64,000 bases of DNA from Prillingera fragicola (taxonomy: Eukaryota > Basidiomycota > Tremellomycetes > Trichosporonales > Trichosporonaceae): NCBI GenBank assembly GCA_002335605.1, contig BEDY01000006.1:1240001-1304000 (forward strand). The letters are read 5' to 3'. The first letter of the stretch is position 1. Each line of letters starts with the position of its first letter. The notes under the pieces were generated by a model. It did not search any database, was not told the DNA's origin, and saw only the letters and a list, made by a program, of their open reading frames with translations. Shown one piece after another: positions 20,700 to 31,478 of the stretch. The translations under genes were made by a program, and so were the position numbers.

Positions 20700-21085
20700 G
20701 CTGTGCACTTGTAGCTGAACTCGACGACATGCATTTTTTTAGGAACCGTCGACGTGACAATGGTTCTGGCTGACTGTCGATCTTGTGGGCGTTTGAACAA
20801 TGGACATTGAAACTTCAGTATCTCGTCAGACGATCTTATCGCCATGCAACAGCCTTTGACTTTGTTGACAGTAGAGAGACCGGCGATGAATGAGTGCGAC
20901 AGACGGTGCGAGGGCTGGCCGTCGAGTGGTTTTTGATAGCACACAACTTCACCACCTCATCTCATCACATCGAGTGGCTTCAACTCCCACTCGGTGCTCG
21001 CACTACTACCATTCGTGAAGCCAGGAGAGCAAGAATATATAAAGCATGCATCCAAGACGCTTCTGCATCCCTATTACAATCAGAA
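20700..21085. promoter_or_regulatory. Intergenic with TATA box, promoter of unknown gene at 21086
   Basis: No gene is seen. TATATAAA at 21036-21043 stands 43 nt before the ATG at 21086 and is followed at once by GCATGCAT (21044-21051). Confidence 0.5.
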
Positions 21086-22201
21086 ATGACGGCTTACACT
21101 GCTCTCAAGGTTCTCTCGGCAATCGCAGCGCCGTTCACCCTTCCTCAGGCGCAGCCACCCGCCGCGCCGCCAACGCCAGCCACAATCAGCACAACGACAG
21201 CAACCACACCCCACCCCCGCACAACGCACACTCTTCCGCCAGCATCAGTGCAGGACCTCGCGGCCCCGCTCCCCCCGACTCCTCCCCTGATCGTCTCCGA
21301 CGGCCAAACCATCGTGCTCTGGAACAGCCTACACGCGAGCCACCCGGCCAAGATTGCCTACTTTGCCGCCTCCCTCCGGCAACTCAAGTACACGCCCACG
21401 CGCTCTCAGCCCGACCCACGGCTCGTGAGGGAACTGCGCAAGGCGCTGCCACTGGCGAGGCGGAATGTTGCCAAAATGGCGGAACTGCTCGGCGTCCTCC
21501 ACTTTGCTAAAGCCACGCACGAGCAGGATATGAGGCAGAGGGAAGAGAGCATCCTCGCTCTACGCGCCCGTCTCGAGACCTCGCCCGAGGCCGTCCTTAT
21601 CGGTGCGCTCCCGCCAAAATTGCCGCGGACTAGCAGCAAGAGCAGTATATCCTCGGCGGAATCGGACCAGCTTCTCACTCCCACCGAGCCAGCGGTGGCA
21701 CTTGGCGGCACGCCGGCGGACGCGCATCTCTCGGCCTGCGTAGGGGGATCTCTAGGCCCTGGCTCTCTCGAATCCAGCTTTGATGAGCTGTTGGACAGGA
21801 GACAGTCTGTCATTGACGAGATTGGGAAAGAGGTCTCGCTTGAAGAGGAGACCGAGGTGCTTGCGATGACCCACCTCGACGACCGGCTCGAGCGCGCGTT
21901 TTCGTCCTCTGCTGCGAGGAAGCTGGGCCAGCTGCACATCAGCTCGGACGTCAACCTTGCGCTCATCGACAACGTGTACGACCTCGACGAGGACGCAAGC
22001 TTTGTCCCCTCAGTGGGGCTTGCTGGCCGCGCTGTTTACGATCAGCTGCTTGAGGCGTGCCATGTTCTGGAGCGGGTCAACGCTCAGTGGGATGTGAGAG
22101 TTGGCCAGCCTCTGCGATGGCTTGAGAGTGCCAAGGAGCAGTTTGAGGGGATTTTGGATCGCTGTGAGATTGAGCTGCGCAGGTTTGGATACTCTTTCTA
22201 G
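21086..22201 (+). CDS. Unrecognised protein, single exon
   Basis: One exon, 371 residues; I do not recognise it. The first 80 residues are Pro/Ala/Thr-rich, with MTAYTALKVLSAIAAPFTLP at the very start, possibly a weak hydrophobic segment. Residues about 80-170 are helical and charged (LVRELRKALPLARRNVAKMA). A Ser-rich linker leads to an acidic part (EEETEVLAMTHLDDRLERAF) and a C-terminal helical region (LDRCEIELRRFGYSF). The long codon-biased frame and the TATA box 43 nt upstream support a real gene. Its neighbour at 19120 shares the general plan of helical core plus Ser/Pro linkers, but I see no clear sequence match. Confidence 0.65.
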   Translation: MTAYTALKVLSAIAAPFTLPQAQPPAAPPTPATISTTTATTPHPRTTHTLPPASVQDLAAPLPPTPPLIVSDGQTIVLWNSLHASHPAKIAYFAASLRQLKYTPTRSQPDPRLVRELRKALPLARRNVAKMAELLGVLHFAKATHEQDMRQREESILALRARLETSPEAVLIGALPPKLPRTSSKSSISSAESDQLLTPTEPAVALGGTPADAHLSACVGGSLGPGSLESSFDELLDRRQSVIDEIGKEVSLEEETEVLAMTHLDDRLERAFSSSAARKLGQLHISSDVNLALIDNVYDLDEDASFVPSVGLAGRAVYDQLLEACHVLERVNAQWDVRVGQPLRWLESAKEQFEGILDRCEIELRRFGYSF

Positions 22202-22729
22202 CTGGTCTAGAGTTGTTAGCGATAGGACAGAGGTCATGTCGACTCGAGAGACAGTCACTGGGTTGAATAGAAAATCATTACTAATCAATAGACTGTGATT
22301 AGTAAATTTGATTAGAAAACAATGTCAACAAACGACTCGTTCGAGCCCATATCCAGTTCTGATCCTCCCACTCGATATTGCTCACTGCTTGGGACAACAT
22401 TCAACGCAAACAGCTGCTCATACCTACTATCTCGCTTGTATCTCGCTTCTCTTATCGCTTAAACGCGTGTACAGAACGCGACGCCAGTGTTCGGCACTCG
22501 GCCCACATACTGACCGAGCATTGCTGTGACGTGGGCTGAGATCGACTCGAGCCCGAACAGCAACCCTCACATTGTCCGTACTTCAAGTTGATCTCTTGCA
22601 TCATCTTCTGGCATCGCATTTAACATACGCCAATCTCATTCCTCGTATGGAGCGCTGAACGTTAGTGGAGACCCAGCAACCCTCAACCCTAACCGCTCCG
22701 CATTCCCTCACCCACTCGCATAGGCCGCG
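22202..22729. other. Intergenic, AT-rich patch with perfect inverted repeat
   Basis: No gene is seen. Between 22261 and 22320 the DNA is strongly AT-rich. It contains a perfect 10-bp inverted repeat (see its own entry) and ATTAGAAA at 22311-22318. The rest is probably the promoter of the gene at 22730. Confidence 0.5.
22278..22305. repeat. Perfect 10-bp inverted repeat
   Basis: TTACTAATCA (22278-22287) and its exact reverse complement TGATTAGTAA (22296-22305) flank an 8-bp spacer. It lies 77 bp past the stop codon of the upstream gene in AT-rich DNA. It could be a dimer-binding site or a hairpin in the 3' transcript end. Confidence 0.6.
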
Positions 22730-23647
22730 ATGTACATTCGCGAAGGCCAAGCCGTCCGCGACCTGGACACTCTGCACCCCTTCCTGCGTGCCAACCCCTT
22801 TGGCGTTCTCACAACCGCGATACCACACCCCACGATCGACACGCTCCAGTCCACCCACATCCCCTGGGTGCTGGACGAGATTGACGAGCCTGCCCCACGC
22901 GCCAAAGACGTCCTCGACGTGAGTGCTGTCTCAGCAAAGCCCCCCGGCCCCAACGCAAAGCTAGGCAGGCTGCGGGGCCACATGGCGCGCGCCAACCCGC
23001 AAGCTAAAGCGCTCATCTCTGCCGTCCCCGACTCGCCGGGCGTGCTCGAGCAAGACGTGCTGATCCTGTTCACGCACGACAACCACGCCTACGTCTCGCC
23101 GCGGTGGATGTCCGAGTCTCGCGGCCTCGTTGCGCCGACATGGAACTTTGCTGCGGTGCAGGTGTATGGCCGGGCCAAGATCTTCCATTCGCCAAAGGAC
23201 GGTGAGACGCTGCCTTGGCTCGAGGAGCTGCTCGGCGACCTTGCGGCGCAGAGCGAGGCTTCCGTTCCCGTCGACGGACCGGTGTGCCCCGTGACGGCAG
23301 CGAGCGAGAAGCTCGACACCAAGACGTGGGGCGGGCCCGATGTCGTCGATACGCGTGACTGGGGGACGCGCGAGTGGGGGCTCGACGACACGACGAGAAC
23401 GTACATTGATCCCTTGAAGAAGAGGATCATCGGCATCGAAGTGGAGATTACCAAGATTGAGGGAAGGTTCAAGATGGGTCAGGACGAAAGTGCCGAGGAC
23501 TGGGTGTCGATCTTGCACCAGTTTGAGAGCTTGGGTACCGAGGCGGGCACGGAGATGGGGCAGTTGATTCGCGAGAGGGACCCCAAGAGGGAGAAGGATT
23601 GGGAGACTGGGGTCATTGGCGAGGGATGTCCGGTGAAGGCCAAGTAG
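22730..23647 (+). CDS. FMN-binding split-barrel protein (PaiB/FMN_bind_2 type)
   Basis: One exon, 305 residues. MYIREGQAVRDLDTLHPFLR, then ANPFGVLTT, the HIPWVLDE strand, LRGHMARANPQ, LILFTHDNHAYVSPRWM and PTWNFAAVQVYGRAKIF match the PaiB-type pyridoxamine-phosphate-oxidase-like barrel (FMN_bind_2), in which HM-RANP and YVSP/W are conserved. The C-terminal KRIIGIEVEITKIEGRFKMGQ is the family's closing motif. Bacterial PaiB was named as a sporulation regulator; fungal members are presumed flavin- or heme-binding proteins without a settled substrate. The frame is complete and starts at the first ATG after a C-rich leader. Confidence 0.88.
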   Translation: MYIREGQAVRDLDTLHPFLRANPFGVLTTAIPHPTIDTLQSTHIPWVLDEIDEPAPRAKDVLDVSAVSAKPPGPNAKLGRLRGHMARANPQAKALISAVPDSPGVLEQDVLILFTHDNHAYVSPRWMSESRGLVAPTWNFAAVQVYGRAKIFHSPKDGETLPWLEELLGDLAAQSEASVPVDGPVCPVTAASEKLDTKTWGGPDVVDTRDWGTREWGLDDTTRTYIDPLKKRIIGIEVEITKIEGRFKMGQDESAEDWVSILHQFESLGTEAGTEMGQLIRERDPKREKDWETGVIGEGCPVKAK

Positions 23648-23736
23648 GTGCGCTGTGACAGAGCAATGGCGCTGCACAGTTCGGAGTTACCAGTATGACG
23701 TTGTAATGCATATGCACGCGAGACCATGCCTACTGA

Positions 23737-25843
23737 TCAAAACACTGGCGCGTCCTTCAAGAACAACCGACTCTCCTCTGAACTAACCCACTTGGCAACG
23801 CGGTTCGCCGTGCTCACAACAGCGCTCATAGGCAAGTCTGGTCTGACACACACGTACAGCTCAAACGGCTTGGTCAGCCATCCGAGGACAGCCTCGTGCG
23901 GTGTCGCCATGTAGACGAGCTTGAGCGGCGCCGCCTGCCCCGACCGCGCAAACAGCGCGTCCTGCACTTTTTGATAAAGCGTGAGGAGGCGTGAGCGCGC
24001 CGCCGAATCCGCAGTGTAGGGCGGCTCCCACTCCGGCGCAGTGACCTGGATAAGCCCGCGAGACTTGTAAATAAAGTGTCGCAAGCCCGGTGATCCCACT
24101 GCCGCGACGGTGTATGCGTGCGCTGCAATGCTAGCTTCGATGCGATCTAGCGCGCCGTCCTTCTTGAGCTGTGCCTCGACGCTTGCGCGCCATACACACA
24201 GTGGCTCAAAGGCGTCTCTGTCTGCCGAGATGAAGACTAGTCCTACGTCGTCGCGGATGAATGAGATGTAGGCGTGGACAAAGCCTGCGGGATTGAACTT
24301 TGGTAGACACAGCGGGAGCCAGGTCTCGACTGTTCGCAGCGTTGCAGAGGTCGCAAGCGTGTTGAGAAGCAGGTGCATGTCCGAGGGGTGGACGGTATGA
24401 CGCCGTGGGCGGAGGAGAGTGACGATACGTCCGCCAGCGATTAGCAGGACGTAAAGTAGGTCTTTAAACTTTGCTGGTGGCATAAGGGCTGCCGCGGCCG
24501 TGTCGCGCAAAGCTGGCGCCATGCGGAGAGGTTCGAGGGTTGTTGTCAGAAAGGAGAGGTCATACTGGGAGCGCTTGACCAGGCTGTTGAGATAGAGTTC
24601 TGTGCCTATGGTTGTCAGCGTCGGTGAAGATTAGACACTCACCCTCGAGCAACCTTGAGAGGTCAAAGTTGCTGCGGCGCTGAAACGCGCGCGACAGCTG
24701 CGCGCCCGAGACGACGCTCAGGATTTGCAAGTTAATGTACTCGAGGTGCATGCGGAGCTGCCGTCAGCCCTGTCCAACGCCGTACACTCACGATGTACTC
24801 TGGTTCCCCCCAGTCGGAAACTGCGAACAGATACAGCGGCGCTTTGAGAACAAACGCAATCCGCGTCTTTCCTTTGACCACTGATCTCAACCTGTCGTCG
24901 TCCTCGGCAAAGATGGAGATGAGTGCTTGGGCCACACCCATTATGTTGGTCACGTCGTCGCCATCATGACCGCTGTGGTTGTCAGCCTCCGTGGCCTGGT
25001 GCGTCGGCTCACAATGTAAACACTGGCTTCCCAGCGTTCGTGAGCACATAGTACCGTCGAGGCTTGTACGTCCGTTCGGGCGGTCCCACCAATGTATTCA
25101 CATCTGTCGTCAGTGCACGTCCCGGTGCGCAACCAACCTTGAGCTGACGCCGTCTTCGACCCCTTTGGCCCCTTGTGCTTCTTGCCCGACCGCTCCTTGC
25201 CCTGCTTATCCTCGGCCCCAGCACGCGCGACAAGCTCGCGCAGCTCGCGTCGCACATCGCCTGCTCCCACGCTCACTTCCCCTGCTGCCTCGGCGTCCTC
25301 GGTGGGCGGAGCGGCGCGCTCCTTGCCCTTGCGTGATGGGGTTCCTGGTGTCGTGCTTGGCGTGCCAGATCGCTCGCTTGGGAGGAGCGACGGCGCAGGC
25401 GACGGCGAGAGGCCGGGTATACTCGGCGACGCGCTACTTGACGGAGGGGATATGCTGAGCGCTGGGGGGTCGCTGACACCGGCGTCGCGATCGCGGTCGC
25501 CCGACCCCGTTGTGCCAGCGGGACGCCGCGGGGAGAGGAGGTCTGGCGATGGGAGCGGAGAGATGTGCGGGGATGCAGCGCGCAGTGAGTCGGCAGCAGA
25601 AGACTTTGCGCGCCGTCGTGGAGAGCCGGTATCGTTGCGACCTGAGACGCGGTCGAGGTTGGCGCGCGAGACGGTGGAGACGGATATGCTCGACGTGGCT
25701 GCGCCGGCGGCCGCCTTGCGGGGCGGCGTGGGGAATGGCGAGCGGGGTCGGGGTGGTGTGAGGGCTGCTGCTGCTAGTGATGCAGCTGTTGGAGCTGCTG
25801 ATGGGCCTGCCTTTGCGCCGTTGCGCTCTCGTTGTTCGCGCAT
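23737..25843 (-). CDS. MON1: Vacuolar fusion protein MON1
   Basis: Subunit of the Mon1-Ccz1 complex, the guanine-nucleotide exchange factor that activates the Rab7 homologue Ypt7 on late endosomes and vacuoles. The first exon encodes about 230 residues of disordered Ser/Pro/Arg-rich sequence. Conserved blocks follow on small exons: RRYYVLTNAGKPVFTL, GVAQALISIFAEDDDRLR, RIAFVLKAPLYLFAVSDWGE, EYINLQILSVVSGAQL, and the final long exon with TVHPSDMHLLLNTLATS, FNPAGFVHAYISFIRDDVGL and LTKPFELYVCVRPDLP. These are the longin-type blocks of MON1. At least five exons are needed. The start at 25843 is the first Met of the open frame; an upstream start cannot be excluded. Its start codon is only 145 bp from that of the divergent GT69 gene. 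Confidence 0.93.
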
Positions 25844-25988
25844 TGGACGGCCACGAGTGAGATGAAGAGTGCAATGCCAAGGAGATGGTGGTTGAAATGT
25901 CTGGCTGTTGTTCCGTCGTCATTTCTCCTCCACCAACTATCTCTGCTCGTCGTCGCCGCCGTCGCCGTCGTCGTCCACAGCAGCGGCC

Positions 25989-27588
25989 ATGCGCCATCGA
26001 CATAGGTACCACCCAGCGGGGGGAAGAGGGGACCCTCCTTCAGCAGGAACGTTTGCACGCGCAAGAGCGCTCGCGCGCAGCCCCCGCATCGCTTTCATGG
26101 CTGTTGCAACCACCATCGTCTGCACCTTCATGCTCCTCATCCCGCGCTCCAACTGGCCTACCTTGCTGCCTTCCAGCGAGTCGAGCGAGGTAACAGCAGA
26201 GACTGGTGACATTCTTGCAAACCTCCCCCGCGCCTACGTTCCCAAGACGCTTGAACCCCTGCTTGCCGAAGCACAGGCCAACCTCACGCGTCTGTACGCC
26301 GAGCACAACTATGGCCCCCCAAACCCCATCTACGCTGGCCCAGGCCTCACCAACATACAGCGCGAGCGGTACAGCCACCTGCGCCGCCCTCCCGCTAGCA
26401 AAGCTAGCCGCATCGCCGCCGGCGCGAGTGGTGCCCAGCTCACACCAAAGTTCATGTTCACCACCCTCACGCGTGATATTGCCGCCATGCTGCCAGACAT
26501 GATCAACGCCCTGGCCGTCGTCACAGACTTTGTGGGACCGCAGCACGTCTCCTTTTCCATCCTTGAAGGTCCTAGCGGCGACCCCAGTGCCGCCGCGCTC
26601 GAGCATGTTCTCAAGCCGCTGTTGCTGCAACTCGGCGTACCAGCGTCTGCCATCCGGATAGAGACTAATGCCCCGAAAATAGACTTTAGCAAGGTCAACC
26701 GCATCGAAGCACTCGCCAACCTGCGCAACGACGCTCTCAAGCCGTTGTGGGAGGACGTGGACAGGGGTTATCTGACCCGTACACCGCAGGAGAGTCGGAG
26801 AACCGTCGGTGTCGACGTTGCGGCTGTGGTGTTCTTCAACGACGTGTTCCTGCACGCTACAGACTTTTTGGAAGTGCTGCACCAGCACATTGTCGCGGGC
26901 GCTGGAACGCCTGGGACAGGCATCACGACGGCGTGGGACTGGATGGAGCGCGACCCGGCTTACTTTTACGACGTCTGGGTCGCACGAACTGTACGTTGGC
27001 CCTATCTTGCGCAGCTGACAGCAGATTGACACTGGCGACCTCTTCTACCCTATTGAATGGACTTGGTGGGCGCCCTCGGACAAGCTTTTGCTTGACTCGC
27101 CAGTCTCGCACAACGCCTTCTCCCACCTTGAACCCTTCCAAGCGTACTCATCATGGAATGGTCTGGCGGTTCTTGCGCCGAATCTCTTTCTCCCCCCGTT
27201 CAGCGTGCGGTTCCGGCGCGGTGACAAGAGCAAGAACGAGTGTGCGGCCAGCGAGTGCAGTCTCATTGCGACAGACTTTTGGGCATACGGATGGGGACGT
27301 ATTCAAGTTGTGCCCTCGGTGCAGCTGGCATACTCGCGCAAGACGGCGCTGCAGACTGCTCAAATGCTGCGCGCGCAAAGGCGGACTTTGGGGTGGCTCG
27401 ACGGCGCGCCGAGTGAGCGGTACGATAAGACGGTGCAGTGGGTCAAAGAGTGAGTCTTCTTGCCCTTGAGTTCTGTGCTGACGTCTAGCCCGCCAAAGAA
27501 GGTACGCTGCCATCCCTGGCCAGAGGTCAATGGCCTCAGCGCGAATGTGTGGGAAACCAAGGAGTGGGTTGCGCCGTACTTGTTGTGA
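25989..27588 (+). CDS. CAP59/CMT1-type alpha-1,3-mannosyltransferase (GT69)
   Basis: Exons 25989-26990, 27025-27449 and 27489-27588, 508 residues. A short basic cytosolic head precedes one signal-anchor ([18 protein letters not shown]), fitting a Golgi type II enzyme. The lumenal part has [52 protein letters not shown] (acidic FNDV motif in the place of the family's metal site), [20 protein letters not shown] and, in the last exon, [17 protein letters not shown]. These are blocks of the CAP59 mannosyltransferase family, whose Cryptococcus members act in capsule or glycan mannosylation. Start choice: ATG 25989 keeps the basic head; 26098 would begin just before the anchor. Acceptor substrate unknown. 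Confidence 0.85.
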
Positions 27589-28110
27589 GGCGCAGAGGGT
27601 GAGTACCGCGTGTTCAAGCACAGCTCGCGTTGCTGTGGCTGACCAACCCAGGGCGAGCTATACCAGACCAGATCATATCACTCAAGACCATGTACCCTCA
27701 TTTGCATAACCGATGGCGACAGCCCGAAAGAATCAACCGTTGGCGCCGTAGTCTTGAGCCGACGGTATTCGGAGCTAGAGGTAGCTTCGCTGCGAGTCGA
27801 GCATGGCACTGGAGGCAATGCTATGCAGACTAACCAAAGCACGACGCTCAACGGCCTACGGCCGGACATCGGGCGGGTGTTGACAAGCAGCAAGCGACAG
27901 GCCCGCAGTGCCGACAAGCGATCCAGTGTTGATGATGCGCAATTTGCATCAGCGGCCTATCCCAACGCTTCTCTTATCTGGCTTCGCAAGCGCAGCGATG
28001 GGCCGACCTACGAGTGTAGCTGATGCATATAACGTCTAGTCGCGCATGCTTGTCCGTAACAGCGACAATTCTCATCGCAAAACTCCCCAGCCAACGACGA
28101 TTCCATCGGC
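27589..28110. other. Intergenic
   Basis: I see no gene in these 522 bp, only short ORFs without family motifs. It follows the GT69 stop and precedes the small ORF at 28111. Confidence 0.5.
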
Positions 28111-28452
28111 ATGTCTACCTTCCTCTCAGAGCCAGTCCTTGCCCCTCTCCCGGCCAACGCCTCCCATCTCGATTCTCCAGCCCTCGGCCAACGCAAAGAA
28201 GCAGCCACAGCCCTCGGCTCTCCGCGATCCCCCAAGCCCACCCCCACGCGACAACTCCCCCTCAAGCGCGCGACATCGCGCACCCCGCTCCTCCCAACGC
28301 ACTGCGGGCACGGGATGTGTATCTCAGAGCATGGCCAAGACGGCTGGTGCTCTCTGGGAGAGGACGTGGCACCGCTGCTCTGTGCAGCTGTTGGCGTTGT
28401 GGTGCTGCTCGTGTACGGCCTGAGCATGTTCGGGTTCATGGTGTTTTTGTGA
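28111..28452 (+). CDS. Putative small tail-anchored membrane protein
   Basis: One exon, 113 residues, not recognised. A Ser/Pro-rich N-terminal 60 residues, a Cys/His-rich patch (HCGHGMCISEHGQDGWC) and a strongly hydrophobic C-terminal segment (PLLCAAVGVVVLLVYGLSMF) ending two residues after FMVF. The frame starts with a true ATG. This fits a tail-anchored protein, but short length and lack of a family leave it uncertain. A similar plan appears in the next gene. Confidence 0.45.
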   Translation: MSTFLSEPVLAPLPANASHLDSPALGQRKEAATALGSPRSPKPTPTRQLPLKRATSRTPLLPTHCGHGMCISEHGQDGWCSLGEDVAPLLCAAVGVVVLLVYGLSMFGFMVFL

Positions 28453-29079
28453 TTTCACCAACACTGCTTCTGCCGAGATCATCGCCGGTATCGACCTTGG
28501 TGTCGCTGTGCTCTATAGCAGCAGGCATCCTCTTCATGTTGTGCATCTCTATCTCCAAGACGAAGTCCTCGCACGCCGGCCGTGCACGATGACGTTCTGA
28601 TGAATGACTCCATGGACGACCGGATCACGTACGGAGCCTTTGCCATCCACTCTCACCATCATTATCACCCATCCGCATGCATCAACACGCATGCACAAGC
28701 CATCTCTGCACTCAGATGGTTTACTGAATGCATCTAGTCAAGTTCCCACGCCATCGCCACCATGGACGAAGCCCAGACCGGTCCCCAGGTGATTGTTGCT
28801 GCGTGCGTCAAGAGTACATGGACGCAAGTGGCAACATTGCCCATCTCTTCCGCTTGCATCCATCTACCATCTCCGCAACCGTCGTTTCTGTTCAACATCT
28901 TCATGGACCAAGAATGGGTTAAGAGGAAGCCCATCCCCGGGTCGAGTTGGGAAGCTTTCTTCATTCTTCTCATCCCCACATCCACTTCCTCATCGACCCG
29001 AGCGCATCACTCGCCGCCAACCCTCACCCAACCACCCAACCTCACCCTACTCAACCAGCCACCAGAACCACCAACCAAC
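28453..29079. other. Intergenic
   Basis: No supported gene. GCATGCAT is at 28675-28682. The last 60 bases before 29080 are a C/A-rich leader typical of promoters in this window. Confidence 0.5.
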
Positions 29080-29893
29080 ATGCGCTTCACTCTCTGGCCT
29101 TTCAAGCGCACTCCCGCTCCCGAACACGCCGACTGTGCATGCTGCGCCGACACGCGTCTCGCCTGGGACACGATCCCGCCACCCTCCATCCCCTCCCTGC
29201 GCGAGTCCCTCTTCACCGCCAGCACCCGCGTGCCCTCGCCTGCCTCGACTCGCGGTGTCCGCTCCTCGCCTCTGCCCTCCATCTCTTCCAAGCTGTCCTC
29301 GCCCTCGTCGCTGTCGACCTCGATGCTCGCCTCGGACGTCGCCACTTCCGCCCAAGCCGCATCGGGCATGCCAGCCAAGCCCGCCCGTTTCAAGCGCATC
29401 GCAAACTACACTGGTACGTCTCCGCGCATATCTGTCCGGGCCAATACTCACAACAACCAGGCTTTGCCCACTCTCACCGCCAGCTTTGAGTCGGTGCGTC
29501 GTTGCCCTCCCGACTGCCCACCCTGGGCATGCGCCAACATCCTCACTACCCGACCCATTGCCACCGGGCTCGCCGCCTCGTAAACGCTTGCAGCGACACG
29601 CGCACCGCCAGCTTCCGCTCAGTCGGCCCGGAATTTGCGCCGGACGGCACCTCCGGGAGTGCGCTATACGGTACATCGCCACCACGCACGGCATCTGCCA
29701 CGCCATCGTCACGGCCCGCGCCGTGCTGGTCATGCTGGTCATGTTCGCCTGCCTCGGTACCGTGCTGTGGGCGTGGTCACGACTACACGGTGCCGAGGGC
29801 GACGTTGGTCACTGCTTGGATTCTTCCCCGCCGACTGGGACGGTGGGGCTGGGGCAGGCGGTGAGGAGGGATGGGAATTTGCCGCGCTTCTAG
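29080..29893 (+). CDS. Putative membrane protein, exon structure uncertain
   Basis: Not recognised. The ATG at 29080 opens MRFTLWPFKRTPAPEHADCA with a CxCC cluster, then a Ser/Pro-rich low-complexity region. A typical intron (29414-29460, GTACGT...AACCAG) can be removed, but the frame then stops at 29489 (ending FAHSHRQL), about 119 residues. If it is retained and 29494-29593 is spliced instead, the frame continues to 29893 and gains a membrane segment (AVLVMLVMFACLGTVLWAW) preceded by Cys-containing GICAGRHLRECA. Either product, or both, is possible. Confidence is for a gene being present, not for its exons. Confidence 0.4.
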
Positions 29894-30097
29894 ACTCGCG
29901 CTCGTCGTTGTATTGCAGTTATAATCAATAAGCATATGTCAGTTCTTGTCTCTGCTGTCGTTGCACTTCTGTCGAGGCCCGAAGCGCGCCGAGGATGATC
30001 AGCAGCACTGCAACAGTAACACAGTGTCGTCAGCCATCAGCCACATTGCCCAGTAGAGTGATACCCAAATACATTCCCCAGCCTTGGCCCAACAAGT

Positions 30098-30933
30098 CTA
30101 ACCACGGCCGACAAACGGCATGCCACTCGCGAGAATCTCCAAGTGCAGCACGTCCGTGTCCGCCGGCAGGCCTGCGACGAACACGACGGCATTAGCGACA
30201 GAAACAACCCCCATCATGGGCTCGGTGCGAATACTGCCGTCTGCCTGGGGACATCCCTTTGCCGCCCCGCCAGCCATGTCCGTCTGGGCGTTCCCGATAT
30301 CGAGCTGCGTGCACTTGATCCCATACTTGCGGCCGTCGAGCGATGTACTCCGCGTCAACCCGAGGATCGCATGCTTGGACACGGTGTAGGCGGCCGAGTT
30401 GGGCCGGGGGGACGTTGCCGAGATCGAGCCGTTGTTGATGATACGTCCGCCCATGGGCTCCTGCGTCTTCATGACCCGGATAGCGGCTGCGGTGCAGAGC
30501 ACGGCCGCCATGACGTTTACGTCGAGGACGCGACGGAACTTTGCCATGTCGGCGTCTTCGAGCGGGGTGCTGTTGAGGAGGTCGACGCCGGCGTTCTGTG
30601 TCGCGTTAGCTTGCGTTCCGGTCCGGAGATCGTGGCCTAGGTCAGGAGACCGTGGCCTGCGCCGATACTCACGTTGAAGAGCACGTCGACACGGCCGTAC
30701 TTGGTCTTGACCGCCTCAAAGAGCTTGCCGACCTCGGCCTCGTCGCTGACGTCGCATGGCATGACGGCGCAGGTCGCGCCGGGGCACGCATCGGCCGTCG
30801 CCTGCAGCTCCGCCTCACGGCGGCCCACGAGGATGAGGATCGGGTTGGGTGTCGAGGGGGAGGTTGAGAGGGCGACTGCGCATGCGCGGCCAATTCCTCC
30901 TGATGCGCCTGTGATGACAATGACCTTGGACAT
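30098..30933 (-). CDS. Short-chain dehydrogenase/reductase
   Basis: Two exons. Classical SDR: nucleotide loop [24 protein letters not shown] after the second strand (the Arg after Gly suggests NADP), [11 protein letters not shown], then after the intron [35 protein letters not shown] with the catalytic Ser and YxxxK. The C-terminus ([22 protein letters not shown]) is that of small oxidoreductases of the YdfG/serine 3-dehydrogenase kind. The catalytic part is complete. Substrate cannot be told. The intron lies between VLFN and NAGV, so the NAG motif is restored by splicing. It diverges from the ZAP1-like gene. Confidence 0.88.
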
Positions 30934-31478
30934 GATTGTGTGAGAGTGTGAGAGGGGATGAGGAGTACGAGGACAATGTATATGGGCTGGAGATGTGTAG
31001 TGGAGGGAGGAGTGGAACGGCTAATGTCGGTAATCGCCGGGAATTATTGGCTATCGGGATCAAAATTGGCTATCAGTCGGAGAGCCGGGCCGGAAGCCGT
31101 AGAATGACGTGTAATGAGCTGGGAGTTGATAAGGAGGCCACGCGGTAAACACCTGTCTGATTACATAATCACTCTCGAAGTGGGTATCTCCGCTAGTGAC
31201 CTGTCGGGTCCTCTCCATTGTCCTGTATCTCCATCTCACTCGCTCCAACCCTGCAACCTCGTTCGCCAGCAGCCTCGACACCCTCTACAGCCACCGTCTG
31301 GGATCTGGGACTAGTGCCTCTCAGTCTCGGGTGCGACAGTGCAAAAGCACGCCTTCGCAGCTAGCAGCAGCAGCAGCGACAAACTCAAGATGCTCGATAC
31401 CTAACTGTTCTTTCTCATCATCGTCAACTACACAAAGCAACCCCACACCCGGAACAACGCTAACCCCACACTCGCGGG
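30934..31478. promoter_or_regulatory. Divergent promoter SDR / ZAP1-like regulator
   Basis: No gene in 545 bp. GATTACATAATC (31159-31170) is the exact reverse complement of a 12-mer in the BNA4/MTG2 promoter. GATAAG, the core of GATA-factor sites, is near 31127. I see no copy of the yeast zinc-responsive element (ACCTTNAAGGT). Confidence 0.4.
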
